64,000 nucleotides of DNA, from the NCBI GenBank assembly GCA_954871525.1, contig OX940872.1, forward strand, positions 7,339,180-7,403,179. The letters are read 5' to 3'. The translations under genes were made by a program, and so were the position numbers. This document shows, piece by piece, positions 15,701 to 28,690 of this stretch (position 1 is its first letter; the number at the start of each line of letters is the position of its first letter). The stretch is from Parietaria judaica. Taxonomy: Eukaryota; Streptophyta; Magnoliopsida; Rosales; Urticaceae. The notes beneath the pieces are model-generated. The model saw only the letters and a program-made list of their open reading frames with translations, ran no database searches and was not told the origin of the DNA.

Positions 15701-16490
15701 AATTGTTGACGAGAAATGCCATAGGAAATGCTATAGCATTTCCTATAGCATTTCTTTATTTGACATTTTTTACAACCTTAAATATCGAACCAATTGAAAA
15801 AATAATGATTTTAAGGCTTATACATTGGAATTTGAATATAATTAGAGTACTCATGCAAAAATATGCAAGGATTAAATTGTTAACGAGAAATGCCATAGGA
15901 AATGCTATAGAATTTCTATAGCATTTCTTTATTTTATATTTTTTACAACCTTAAATTTCGAACCAATTGAAAAAATAATGATTTTAGGGCTTATACATTG
16001 GAATTTGAATATAACAAGAGTTCTCATGCAAAAATATGCAAGGATTAAATTGTTGACGAGAAATGCCATAAGAAATGCTATAGCATTTCCTATAGCATTT
16101 CTTTATTTTACATTTTTTGCAACCTTAAATTTCGAACTAATTTAAAAAATAATGATTTTAAGGCTTATAGTATTTCCTATAGCATTTCTTTATTTGACAT
16201 TTTCTACAACCTTAAATATGGAACCAATTGAAAAAATAATGATTTTAAGGCTTATACATTGGAATTTGAATATAGCAAGAGTACTCATGCAAAAATATGC
16301 AAGGATTAAATTGTTGACGAGAAATGACATAGGAAATGCTATAGCATTTCCTATAGCATTTCTTTATTTGACATTTTTTACAACCTTAAATTTTGAACCA
16401 ATTGAAAAAATAATGATTTTAGGGCTTATACATTGGAATTTGAATATAACAAGAGTTCTCATGCAAAAATATGCAAGGATTAAATTGTTG
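12790..16490 (+). repeat. Segmental duplication in satellite, about 1.95-kb offset
   Basis: Bases about 12790-14530 recur at about 14738-16490. The offset is 1948 bp at shared rare variants: GTTTACGAG (12913 and 14861), CATTGGAGATTTAAT (13192 and 15140) and CTAAAGCATTTC (13621 and 15569). It becomes 1962 bp after two indels, one 12 bp and one 2 bp. Both copies carry the same deleted monomer in which GGCTTATA runs straight into GCATTTCC (14200 and 16162), so that deletion is older than the duplication. The unit is about eleven monomers. Confidence 0.85.
14190..14230 (+). repeat. Internally deleted satellite monomer
   Basis: Here TTAAGGCTTATA joins directly to GCATTTCCTATAGC, removing roughly the stretch from phase about 34 to 121. 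The junction shares a short TATA motif present at both normal sites, so slippage or microhomology deletion is likely. The same lesion is copied at about 16152-16190. Confidence 0.8.
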
Positions 16491-19400
16491 ACGAGAAATG
16501 CCATAGGAAATGCTATAGCATTTTTTTATTTTACATTTTTTACAACCTTAAATTTCGAACCAATTGAAAAAATAATGATTTTAGGGCTTATACATTGGAG
16601 ATTTAATATTACAAGCGTTCTCAAGCAAAAATATGCAAGGTTTAAATTGTTGACGAGAAATGCCATAGAAAATGCTATAGCATTTCCTATAGCATTTCTT
16701 TATTTTACATTGTTTACGATCTAAAATTCGAACCAATTGAAAAAATAATGATTTTAGGGCTTATACATTGGAATTTGAATATAACAAGAGTTCTCATGCA
16801 AAAATATGCAAGGATTAAATTGTTGACGAGAAATGCCATTGGAAATGCTATCGAATTTCCTATAGAATTTCTTTATTTTACATTTTTTACAACCTTAAAT
16901 TTCGAACCAATTGAAAAAATAATTATTTTAGGGCTTATACATTGGAATTTTAATATAACAAGAGTTCTCATGCAAAAATATGCAAGGATTAAATTGTTGA
17001 CGAGAAATGCCATAGGAAATGCTATAGCATTTCCTATAGCATTTCTTTATTTTACATTTTTTACCACCTTAAATTTTGAACAAATTGAAAAAATAATTAT
17101 TTTAGGGCTTATACATTGGAATTTGAATATTACAAGTGTTCTCATGCAAAAATATGCAAGGATTAAATTGTTGACGAGAAATGCCATAGGAAATGCTATA
17201 GCATTTCCTATAGCATTTCTTTATTTTAAATTGTTTACGACCTAAAATTCGAACCAATTGAAAAAATAATGATTTTAGGGCTTATACATTGGAATTTGAA
17301 TATAACAATAGTTCTCATGCAAAAATATGCAAGGATTAAATTGTTGACGAGAAATGCCATAGGAAATGCTATAGCATTTCCAATAGCATTTCTTTATTTG
17401 AGATTTTTTACAACCTTAAATTTTGAACCAATTGAAAAAATAATGATTTTAGGGCTTATAAATTGGAATTTGAATATAACAAGAGTTCTCATGCAAAAAT
17501 ATGCAAGGATTAAATTTTTGACGAGAAATGCCATAGGAAATGCTATAGCATTTTTTTATTTTACATTTTTTACAACCTTAAATTTCGAACCAATTGAAAA
17601 AATAATTATTTTAGGGCTTATACATTTGAGATTTAATATTACAAGCGTTCTCAAGCAAAAAAATGCAAGGTTTAAATTGTTGACGAGAAATGCCATAGAA
17701 AATGCTATAGCATTTCCTGTAGCATTTCTTTATTTTACATTGTTTACGATCTAAAATTCGAACCAATTGAAAAAAGAATGTTTTTAGGGCTTATACATTG
17801 GAATTTGAATATAACAAGAGTTCTCATGCAAAAATATGCAAGTATTAAATTGTTGACGAGAAATGCCATAGGAAATGCTACTATAGCATTTCTTTATTTT
17901 GCATTTTTTACAACCTTAAATTTCGTACCAATTAAAAAAATAATGATTTTATGGCTTATACATTGGAATTTGAATATAACAAGAGTTATAATGCAAGGAT
18001 TAAATTGTTGACGAGAAATGCCTTAGGAAATGCTATAGAATTTCCTATAGCATTTCTTTATTTGACATTTTTTACAACCTTAAATATCGAACCAATAGAA
18101 AAAATAATGATTTTAAGGCTTATACATTGGAATTTGAATATAACAAGAGTACTCATGCAAAAATATGCAAGGATTAAATTGTTGCCGAGAAACGCCATAG
18201 GAAATGCTATAGAATTTCCTAAAGAATTTCTTTATTTTACATTTTTTACAACCTTAAATTTCGAACCAATTGAAAAAATAATGATTTTAGGGCTTATACA
18301 TTGGAATTTGAATATAACAAGAGTTCTCATGCAAAAATATGCAAGGATTAAATTGTTGACGAGAAATGCCATGGGAAATGCTATAGCATTTATTTATTTT
18401 ACATTTTTTACAACCTTAAATTTCGAACCAATTGAAAAAATAATGATTTTAGGGCTTATACATTTGAATTTTAATATTACAAGCGTTGTCATACAAAAAT
18501 ATGCAAGGATTAAATTGTTGACGAGAAATTCCATAGGAAATGCTTATTTTACATTGTTTATGACCTAAAAGTCGAACCAATTGAAAAAAAAAATGATTTT
18601 AGGGCTTATACATTGGAATTTGAATATAACAAGAGTTCTCATGCAAAAATATGCAAGGATTAAATTGTTGACGAGAAATGCCATAGGAAATGCTATAGCA
18701 TTTCTTTATTTTACATTTTTTACAACCTTAAATTTCGAACCAATTGAAAAAATAATGATTTTAGGGCTTACACATTGGAATTTTAATATAACAAGAGTTC
18801 TCATGCAAAAATATGCAAGGATTAAATTGTTGACGAGAAATGCTATAAGAAATGCTAGCATTTCCTATACCATTTCTTTATTTTACATTGTTTACGACCT
18901 AAAATTTTGAACCAATTGAAAAAATAATTATTTTAGGGCTTATACATTGGAATTTGAATATAACAAGAGTTCTCATGCAAAAATATGCAAGGATTAAATT
19001 GTTGAAGAGAAATGCTATAGCATTTCCAATAGCATTTCTTTATTTTACATTTTATACAACCTTAAATTTCGAACCAATTGAAAAAATAATTATTTTAGGG
19101 CTTATACATTGGAATTTGAATATAACAAGGGTTCTCATGCAAAAATATGCTAGGATAAATTGTTGCGGAGAAATGCCATAGGAAATGCTATAGAATTTCC
19201 TACAGAATTTCTTTATTTTACATTTTTTACAACCTTAAATTTTGAACAAATTGAAAAATTATTATTTTAGGGCTTATACATTGGAATTTGAATATTACAA
19301 GCGTTCTCACGCAAAAATATGCAAGGATTAAATTGTTGACGAGAAATGCCATAGGAAATGCTATAGCATTTCCTATAGCATTTCTTTATTTTACATTGTT

Positions 19401-19872
19401 TACGACCTAAAATTCGAACCAATTGAAAAAATAATGATTTTAGGGCTTATACATTGGAATTTGAATATAACAAGAGTTCTCATGCAAAAATATGCAAGGA
19501 TTAAATTGTTGACGAGAAATGCCATAGGAAATGCTAAGCATTTCATTATTTTACATTTTTTACAACCTTAAATTTCGAACCAATTGAAAAAATAATGATT
19601 TTAGGGCTTATACATTGGAATTTGATTATAACAAGAGTTCTCATGCAAAAATATGCAAGGATTAAATTGTTGACAAGAAATGCCATAGGAAATGCTATAG
19701 CATTTCCTATAGCATTTCTTTATTTTACATTTTTTACAACCTTAAATTTCGAACCAATTGAAAAAATAATGATTTTAAAGCTTATACATTGGAATTTGAA
19801 TATAACAAGAGTTCTCATGCAAAAATATGCAAGGATTAAATTGTTGACGAGAAATGCCATAGGAAATGCTAG

Positions 19873-19877
19873 CATTT
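19873..19877. repeat. Target-site duplication CATTT, left of solo LTR
   Basis: CATTT ends the satellite here and CATTT restarts it at 22487-22491. Joining the two flanks with one copy gives a normal satellite palindrome arm, so the insertion is clean. Confidence 0.85.
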
Positions 19878-20355
19878 TGTAGCACCCGCTACCTCATTTA
19901 GTTTAAAACACTTTTACTTTCCAAAAAGTGGACAAAATTAAACTTTCAAATTTCTAGTATGTAATATAGTTTTGTACGTACACGAAATTACTTTATAACG
20001 ACCATATTACTTTGTCCTATGTACATATGGACATCAAAACTATATATACGATTCAAAATAGGCCCATTAGGTCAAAAGGTTCCATTTACATATGCTTTAC
20101 GGTGTGAGAGAGTACTCATCCAAACGCCAAGATGACTAGTCATGTCTAGATGCACCCTCACCTATATCACAAGAACTACGTGAGCTAAAGCTCAGTAAAC
20201 AAGAACCGTATACATATAGATATACTTCAACATACCATAAACTCTTATTCTTATAGTACCAATATATGATAAAATATTACGCGCGTTATTATGTGTTCAA
20301 AGAAGGTTAATCGTCTAGGCCTATTAGTAAGCTTCCACGTGTCCCATCGAACCTT

Positions 20356-20690
20356 GGCCACGTACAAATATCTCAAGCATACACATGAGACATTGTAACT
20401 CCCCAATCCTAGGAGTTACAATAGGTTCTAAAACATCTTATGGTACCAATCCTATCCCACAAGATGTGTTAGTCCCCCAATCCTAAGGACTAACAAGGCC
20501 ACGTATTAGCAAACTATCGGACTCTGGCCATATATAAGTATCTCAATCATATACATGAGACACCGTAGTCCCCCAATCCTAGGAACTACAATAAGTCTGA
20601 GAAAGTCCTATGGCACAAACAAATTCCCATAAGACATATTAATCCCCCAATCCTAGGGACTAATATAGGCCACCAACAAATTAACTCATC
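20356..20690 (+). repeat. 170-bp tandem duplication within the solo LTR
   Basis: GGCCA followed by an ATCTCAA.CATA.ACATGAGACA block occurs at 20356 and 20526, a 170-bp step. Each unit holds two smaller CCCCAATCCTA boxes, near 20401 and 20475 and then 20573 and 20645, each followed by a short inverted echo of the bases before it. Duplicated regulatory modules are common in U3 regions; that role is inference. Confidence 0.8.
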
Positions 20691-21724
20691 AATGTTCACA
20701 CCTTTTAAAGTGGTACATTCTCTTTATAATTTTTGAACACGAAATACTCATTCTCATATAACATAGTGCTTTCATACTATGTCCTTGTGATAGTTTTAAA
20801 AGAGTTCATGTTTACCTTTTTACGTCGAGTAACAGTGCAAACGATTCAGTCCAGCTTCCTCAATGAGAAATGTGTGCTAACCACCTAATGAATTTATTAC
20901 CAAGTACTCAAGACATCAATTTCACTGTCCATGAATGCTTTATACTTATACAAGTAATTCCATGCATATTTTAAGTCAAATTTCACGATACTTAGTTCTT
21001 TAAAACACATTTCGGCAAAACTAGCTCGGTTGAGATAAAATTTGATCTCTTTGTCAAAAATATGGACATAATTCCCCCTGCATTTTCAAACTAACCAGGA
21101 CCTGTATTAATAAAAATAATCAATCCTTTCTAAAATATAGACCAGCTGCAACAAAATACCGGTAATTGAATAAACCGAACAAACTAGCTCTTCAAGTGTT
21201 CGAATCGATTCTTTTCTCAAATCAACAACAATGATACTCAAGTCCAAAGATCAATTAAGACATAGGACATTCTTATGAACATATTAAGGTTCATTTAATA
21301 CATTTATAATCAAGCAGCAACTTAACATAATTAACTTGCTACAATGACTCAAAACTAGTTCCATATTAACCTAGTTTTGCTTATTTTCCAAATCATTCAC
21401 CTAGGCAACCTTATAGAAACATTTATACATAAATAACATAAATTCTACATCATATGGATCTTTAAATAAACATGAGGTGATGTAGTTTCCAAATGAAAAT
21501 GAAAACACTAAAAGGAGAGAATTTAACTAACCATGAAACTTGTTATGGCACTAGGTTGGAAGTTCTAACTCCAATTTGAGCTCTACCACTTGGAGAAGCT
21601 TGGAATCAGGGAAAGGAAGAGTTTTTGAAGGTTTTCTCTCTATGGTTAAGCTCTGGTCAAAGAGGTGAGGATAAATGAGTGTTGCTTGCTTTGTTTTATG
21701 CAAAACAAAAGGCTAGTTTTGGTA

Positions 21725-21732
21725 TTTTTATA
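21725..21732 (-). promoter_or_regulatory. Candidate TATA box of the solo LTR, minus strand
   Basis: The reverse complement reads GTTATAAAAATACC. About 30-120 bases downstream on the minus strand is a C/T-rich leader containing ATAGAGAGAAAACC. If used, the LTR is transcribed right to left. A TATATAA at 20531 on the plus strand lies inside the 170-bp repeat and is a weaker alternative. Confidence 0.4.
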
Positions 21733-24700
21733 ACTAAGCAAGAGGTGTCTCAATAAACATGTAACCAAGCTGACTCTTAATATAGATAATTGATTATATA
21801 CAGCTATTATTAACCTAGAATCACGAAACCTAGTCCCGGTTCAATCAGTTTTGATTACTTTTGACTTCTCCGCTTCTACGTGTCGTTTTCATTATTATTC
21901 GGTAAAACCTACCTATAAACCAACTAAAATGTTTACCAACATTTGATTTATATAATTAATAATAAAAAGTACATACTAAATATTTAAAATATCTATTTGG
22001 AAAAAATACTAACCAAAAAGTTAAACCGAGCCATTTCTCGCTTACCGAGCAAAATACGAAACCAAAACGTCATGCTTGCTTAGAGTTGACCATGACTTCA
22101 TTTTTTTTTATTTTCTAGTATGAAATAAATCATTTAACAAAATATATTTGACCTACTTGTGATGTCATGAAAAATGCACGGATTTCAATATATCGTGAAT
22201 TTTACCGAAATACGAACAGTGAAAATGAAAGAGTACTATATGCATGAGTTTATCACCCAAAGGCTTATAATATCAATTTATTTACTCATTTAGCACACAA
22301 TGCTTCACTCTTGAGGAATACCGGACCTTCACGCTGCATGAAATTACTCAACAAACGATGTTAAAGACAAATAATGTTCTTGTACATAAGGTATAGGAGG
22401 TGTGCATTCTATATGAAATGTTTTATTATGCATCGTGAATGTGTTATTATTGGTCATAATTGTACGTGAGAATTTGGTTTATCACACATTTCCTATAGCA
22501 TATCTTTATTTTACATTGTTTACGACCTAAAATTTCGAAACAATTGAAAAAATAATTATTTTAGGGCTTATACATTGGAATTTGAATATAACAAGAGTTC
22601 TCATGCAAAAATATGCAAGGATTAAATTGTTGGCGAGAAATGCCATAGGAAATGCTATAGCATTTCCTATAGCATTTCTTTATTTGACATTTTTTACAAC
22701 CTTAACTTTCGAACCAATTGAAAAAATAATGATTTTAGGGCTTATACATTGGAATTTGAATATAACAAGAGTTCTCATGCAAAAATATGCAAGGATTAAA
22801 TTGTTGACGAGAAATGCCATAGGAAAGGCTATAGCATTTCCTATAGCATTTCTTTATTTTACATTTTTAACAACCTTAAATTTTGAACCAATTGAAAAAA
22901 CAATTATTTGAGGGCTTATACTCTGGAATTTGAATATAACAAGAGTTCTCATGCAAAAATATGCAAGGATTAAATTGTTGACGAGAAATGCCATAGGAAA
23001 TGCTATAGCATTTCCTATAGCATTTCTTTATTTGACATTTTTTACAACCTTAAATTTCAAACCAATTAATAAAATAATGATTTTAGGGCTTATACATTGG
23101 AATTTGAATATAACAAGAGTTCTCATGCAAAAATATCCAAGGATTAAATTGTTGAAGAGAAATTCCATAGGAAATGCTATAGCATTTCGTATAGCATTTC
23201 TTTATTTGACATTTTTTACAACCTTAAATTTTGAACCAATTGAAAAAATAATGATTTTAAAGCTTATACATTGGAATTTTAATATAACAAGAGTTCTCAT
23301 GCAAATATATGCAAGGATTAAATTGTTGACAAGAATGCCATAGGAAATGTTATAGCATTTTCTATAGCATTTCTTTGTTTTATATTTTTTACAACCTTAA
23401 ATTTCGAACCAATTGAAAAAATAATAATTTTAAAGCTTATACATTGGAATTTGAATATAATAAGAGTTCTCATGCAAAAATATGAAAGGATTAAATTGTT
23501 GACGAGAAATGCCATAGGAAATGCTAGCATATGCTAGCATTTCCTATAGCATTTCTTTATTTTACATTGTTTACGACCTAAAATTTTGAATCAATTGAAA
23601 AAATAATGATTTTAGGGCTTATACATTGGAATTTTAATATAACAAGAGGTCTCATGCAAAAATATGCAAGGATTAAATTGTTGACGAGAAATGCCATAGG
23701 AAATGCTATAGCATTTCCTATATCATTTCTTTATTTTACATTTTTTACAACCTTAAATTTTGAACCAATTGATAAAATAATGATTTTAGGGCTTATACAT
23801 TGGAATTTGAATATAACAAGAGTTCTCATGCAAAAATATGCAAGGATTAAATTGTTGACAACAAATGCCATAGGAAATCCTATAGCATTTCCTATAGCAT
23901 TTCATTATTTGACATTTTTTTCAACCTTAAATTTCGAACCAATTGAAAAAATAATGATTTTAAAGCTTATACATTGGAATTCGAATATAACAAGAGTTCT
24001 CATGCAAATATATGCAAGGATTAAATTGTTAACGAGAATGCCATAGGAAATGCTATAGCATTTCCTATAGCATTTCTTTATTTTACACTTTTTACAACCT
24101 TAAATTTTGAACCAATTGAAAAAACAATGATTTTAAAGCTTGTATATTTGAATTTGAATATAACAAGAGTTATCATGCCAAAATATGCAAGGATTAAATT
24201 GTTGACGAGAAATGCCATAGGAAATGCTAGCATTTCCTATAGCATTTCTTTATTTTACATTGTTTACGAACTAAAATTTCGAACCAATTGAAAATATATT
24301 GATTTTAGGGCTTATATATTGGAATTTGAATATAACAAGAGTTCTCATGCAAAAATATGCAAGGATTATATTGTTGACGAGAAATGCCATAGGAAATGCT
24401 ATAGCATTTCCTATAGCATTTCTTTATTTGACATTTTTTACAACCTTAAATTTCGAAACAATTGAAAAAATAATGAATTTAGGGCTTATACATTGGAATT
24501 TGAATATAACAAGAGTTCTCATGCAAAAATATGCAAGGATTAAATTGTTGACGAGAAATGCCATAGGAAAGGCTATAGCATTTTCTATAGCATTTCTTTA
24601 TTTTCCATTTTTTACAACCTTAAATTTCGAACCAATTGGAAAAATAATGATTTTAGGGCTTATACTCTGGAATTTGAATATAACAAGAGTTCTCATGCAA

Positions 24701-27700
24701 AAATATGCAAGGATTAAGTTGTTGACGAGAAATGCCATAGGAAATGCTATAGCATTTCCTATAGCATTTCTTTATTTGACACTTTTTACAACCTTAAATT
24801 TCGAACCAATTGATAAAATAATTATTTTAGGGTTTATACATTGGAATTTGAATATAACCAGAGTTCTCATGCAAAAATATGCAAGGATTAAATGGTTGAT
24901 GAGAAATGCCATAGGAAATGCTAGCATTTCCTATAGCATTTCTTTATTTTACATTGTTTACGACCTAAAATTTCGAACCAATTGAAAAAATACTGATTTT
25001 AGAACTTATACATTGGAATTTGAATATAACAAGAGTTCTCATGCAAAAATATGCAAGGATTAAATTGTTGACGAGAAATGCCATAGGAAATGCTATAGCA
25101 TTTCCTATATCATTTCTTTATTTTACATTTTTTACAACCTTAAATTTCGAACCAATTGAAAAAATAATTATTTTGGGGCTTATACATTGGAATTTGAATA
25201 TAACAAGAGTTCTCATGCAAAAATATGCAAGGATTAAATTGTTGAAGAGAAATGCCATAGGAAATGATATAGCATTTCCTATAGCTTTTCTTTATTTGAC
25301 ATTTTTTACAACCTTAAATTTCGAACCAATTGAAAAAATAATGATTTTAGGGCTTATACATTGGAATTTGAATATAACAAGATTTCTCATGCAAAAATAT
25401 GCAAGGATTAAATTGTTGACGAGAAATGCCATAGGAAATGCTATAGAATTTCCTATAGCATTTCTTTATTTTACATTTTTTACAACCTTAAATTTCGAAC
25501 CAATTAAAAAAATAATGATTTTAGGGCTTATACTCTGGAATTTGAATATAACAAGAGTTCTCATGCAAAAATATGCAAGGATTAAATTGTTGACAAGAAA
25601 TGCCTTAGGAAATGCTATAGCATTTCCTATAGCATTTCTTTATTTGACATTTTTTACAACCTTAAATTTTGAAACAATTGATAAAATAATGATTTTAGGG
25701 CTTATACATTGGAATTTGAATATAACAAGACTTCTCATGCAAAAATATGCAAGGATTAAATTGTTGACGAGAAATGCCATAGGAAATGCTATAGCATTTC
25801 TTTATTTGACATTTTTTACAACCTTAAATTTCAAACCAATTGAAAAAATAATGATTTTAAAGCTTATACATTGGAATTTTAATATAACAAGAGTTCTCAT
25901 GCCAAATTATGCAAGGATTAAATTGTTGACGAGAAATGCCATAGGAAATGGCATTTCTTTATTTTACATTGGTTACGACCTAAAATTTCGAACCAATTTA
26001 AAAAATATTGATTTTAGGGCTTATACATTGGAATTTGAATATAACAAGAGTTCTCATGCAAAAATATGCAAGGATTTAATTGTTGACGAGAAATGCCATA
26101 GGAAATGCTATAGCATTTCCTATCGCATTTCTATATTTGACATTTTTTACAACCTTAAATTTCGAACCAATTGAAAAAACAATGATTTTAGGGCTTATAT
26201 ATTGGAATTTGAATATAACAAGAGTTCTCATGCAAAAATATGCAAGGATTAAATTGTTGACGAGAAATGCCATAGGAAATGCTATAGCATTTCCTATAGC
26301 ATTTCTTTATTTTACATTTTTTACAACCATAAATTTCGAACCAATTGAAAAAATAATGATTTTAGGACTTATACATTGGAATTTGAATATAACAAGAGTT
26401 CTCATGCAAAAATATGCAAGGATTAAATTGTCGACGAGAAATGCCATAGGAAATGCTAGCATTTCCTATAACATTTCTTTATTTTACATTGTTTATGACC
26501 TAAAATTTCGAACCAATTGAAAAAATAATATTTTAGGGCTTTTACATTGGAAATTGAATATAACAAGACTTCTCATGCAAAAATATGCAAGGATTAAATT
26601 GTTGACGAGAAATGCCATAGGAAATGCTATAGCATTTCCTATAGCATTTCTTTATTTTACATTTTTTACAACCTTAAATTTTGAAACAATTGAAAAAAAT
26701 AATGATTTTAGGGCTTATACATTTGAATTTGAATATAACAAGAGTTCTCATGAAAAAATATGCAAGGATTAAATTGTTGACGAGAAATGCCATAGGAAAT
26801 GCTATAGCATTTCCTATAGCATTTCTTTATTTGACATTTTTTACAACCTTAAATTTCGAACCAGTTGAAAAAATAATGATTTTAGGGCTTATACATTGGA
26901 ATTTGAATATAACAAGAGTTCTTATGCAAAAATATGCAAGGATTAAATTGTTGACGAGAAATGCCATAGGAAATGCTATAGTATTTCCTATATCATTTCT
27001 TTACTTTACATTTTTTACAACCTTAAATTTCGAACCAATTGAAAAAATAATGATTTTAGGGCTTATACATTGGAATTTGAATATATCAAGAGTTCTCATG
27101 CAAAAAATATGCAAGGATTAAATTGTTGACGAGAAATGCCATTTCCTATAGCATTTCTTTATTTGACATTTTTTACAACCTTAAATTTCGAACCAATTGA
27201 AAAAAAAATGATTTTAGGGCTTGTACTCTGGAATTTGAATATAACAAGAGTTCTCATGCAAAAATATGCAAGGATTAAATTGTTGACGAGAAATGCCATA
27301 GGAAATGCTATAGCATTTCTTTATTTGACATTTTTTACAACCTTAAATTTCGAACCAATTGAAAAAATAATGATTTTAGGAACAAGAGTTCTCAAGCAAA
27401 TATATGCAAGGATTAAATTGTTGACGAGAATGCCATAGGAAATGCTATAGCATTTCCTATAGCATTTCTTTATTTTACATTTTTTACCACCTTAAATTTC
27501 TAACCAATTGAAAAAATAATGATTTTAAATCTTATACATTGGAATTTGAATATAACAAGATTTCTCATGCAAAAATATGCAAGGATTAAATTGTTGACGA
27601 GAAATGCCATCGGAAATGCTAGCATTTCCTATAGCATTTCTTTATTTGACATTTTTTACAACCTTAAATTTCGAAACAATTGTAAAAATAATGATTTTAG

Positions 27701-27884
27701 GGCTTATACATTGGAATTTGAATATAACAAGAGTTCTCATGCAAAAATATGCAACGATTAAATTGTTGACGAGAAATGCCATCGGAAATGCTACAGCATT
27801 TCCTATAGCATTTCTTTATTTTACATTGTTTACGACCTAAAATTTCGAACCAATTGAAAAAATATTTATTTTAGGGCTTATACA

Positions 27885-28690
27885 TTGGACTTTGAATATA
27901 ACAAGAGTTCTCAAGCAAAAATATGCAAGGATTAAATTGTTGACGAGAAATGCCATAGGAAATGCTATAGCATTTCCTATATCATTTCTTTATTTTACAT
28001 TTTTTACAACCTTAAATTTCGAACCAATTGAAAAAATAATGATTTTAGGGCTTATACATTGGAATTTGAATATAACAAGAGTTCTCATGCAAAAATATGC
28101 AAGGATTAAATTGTTGACGAGAAATGCCATCGGAAATGCTAGCATTTCCTTTAGCATTTCTTTATTTTACATTGTTTACGACCTAAAATTTCGAACCAAT
28201 TGAAAAAAAAAAGATTTTAGGGTTTATAAATTGGAATTTGAATATAACAAGAGTTCTCATGCAAAAATATGCAAGGATTAAATTGTTGACGAGAAATGCC
28301 ATAGGTAATGCTATAGCATTTCCTATATCATTTCTTTATTTTACATTTTTTACAACCTTAAATTTCGAACCAATTGAAAAAATAATGATTTTAGGGCTTA
28401 TACATTGGAATTTGAATATAACAAGAGTTCTCATGCAAAAATATGCAAGAATTAAATTGTTGACGAGAAATGCCATCGGAAATGCTAGCATTTCCTTTAG
28501 CATTTCTTTATTTTACATTGTTTACGACCTAAAATTTCGAACCAATTGAAAAAATAAAGATTTTAGGGTTTATAAATTGGAATTTGAATATAACAAGAGT
28601 TCTCATGCAAAAATATGCAAGGATTAAATTGTTGACGAGAAATGCCATAGGAAATGCTATAGCATTTCCTATATCATTTCTTTATTTTAC
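27885..28690 (+). repeat. Dimeric higher-order repeat, 346-bp unit
   Basis: GGTTTATAAATTGG occurs at 28221 and 28567, a 346-bp step. The flanking rare variants (AAAGATTTTAGGG, CCTTTAGCATTTC, ATCGGAAATGCTAGC) repeat with it. The unit is one full monomer plus one monomer with the 2-bp-shorter palindrome centre. About 2.3 copies are present. Confidence 0.83.

Larger units (their letters stand above)
1..19877 (+). repeat. 174-bp satellite array, left block
   Basis: Head-to-tail tandem array of an AT-rich monomer. Spacing of the ACCAATTG box is exactly 174 bp at 12127, 12301, 12475 and 12649. Landmarks in order are ACCAATTG, TTTTAGGGCTTATACATTGG, TTCTCATGCAAAAATATGCA, GACGAGAAATGCC, the palindrome GGAAATGCTATAGCATTTCC, then TTTATTTTACATTGTTTACG. 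Two versions of the first third alternate irregularly: TTGAATATAACAAGAG and TTTTAATATTACAAGCG. Bases 1-8000 are the more diverged, with many monomers of the TAA-bearing type. From about 8 kb the type reading CTTAAATTT dominates and copies are more alike. A monomer near nucleosome length in a megarepeat with nested elements is typical of plant centromeric satellites; that role is inference. Open frames across it are treated as by-products, not genes. Confidence 0.97.
19878..22486. mobile_element. Solo LTR, 2.6 kb, of an LTR retrotransposon
   Basis: A 2609-bp non-satellite block begins TGTAGCACCCGC and ends TTTATCACA, the TG...CA ends of an LTR, inside a 5-bp duplication CATTT. It holds no gag or pol, no primer-binding site, no second LTR and no long open frame, so I read it as a solo LTR left by LTR-LTR recombination. 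Length and TGTA.CACCC-type terminus fit large plant Ty3/gypsy LTRs, but without coding sequence the superfamily is inference. Orientation is unresolved: the TGTAGCACCC end suggests plus, while a good TATA box with a pyrimidine-rich leader lies on the minus strand (21725-21732). Confidence 0.78.

Noticed and set aside
1..19877. CRISPR-like or spaced-repeat array
   Set aside because: The repeats are head-to-tail satellite with no unique spacers, and the context is a plant genome.
25020..26174. 384-codon open frame, and others like it in the satellite, as a repetitive membrane protein gene
   Set aside because: It is the 174-bp satellite read in frame. Opposite-strand frames are also long, 2-bp deletions break the frame often, and there is no unique start, end or promoter.
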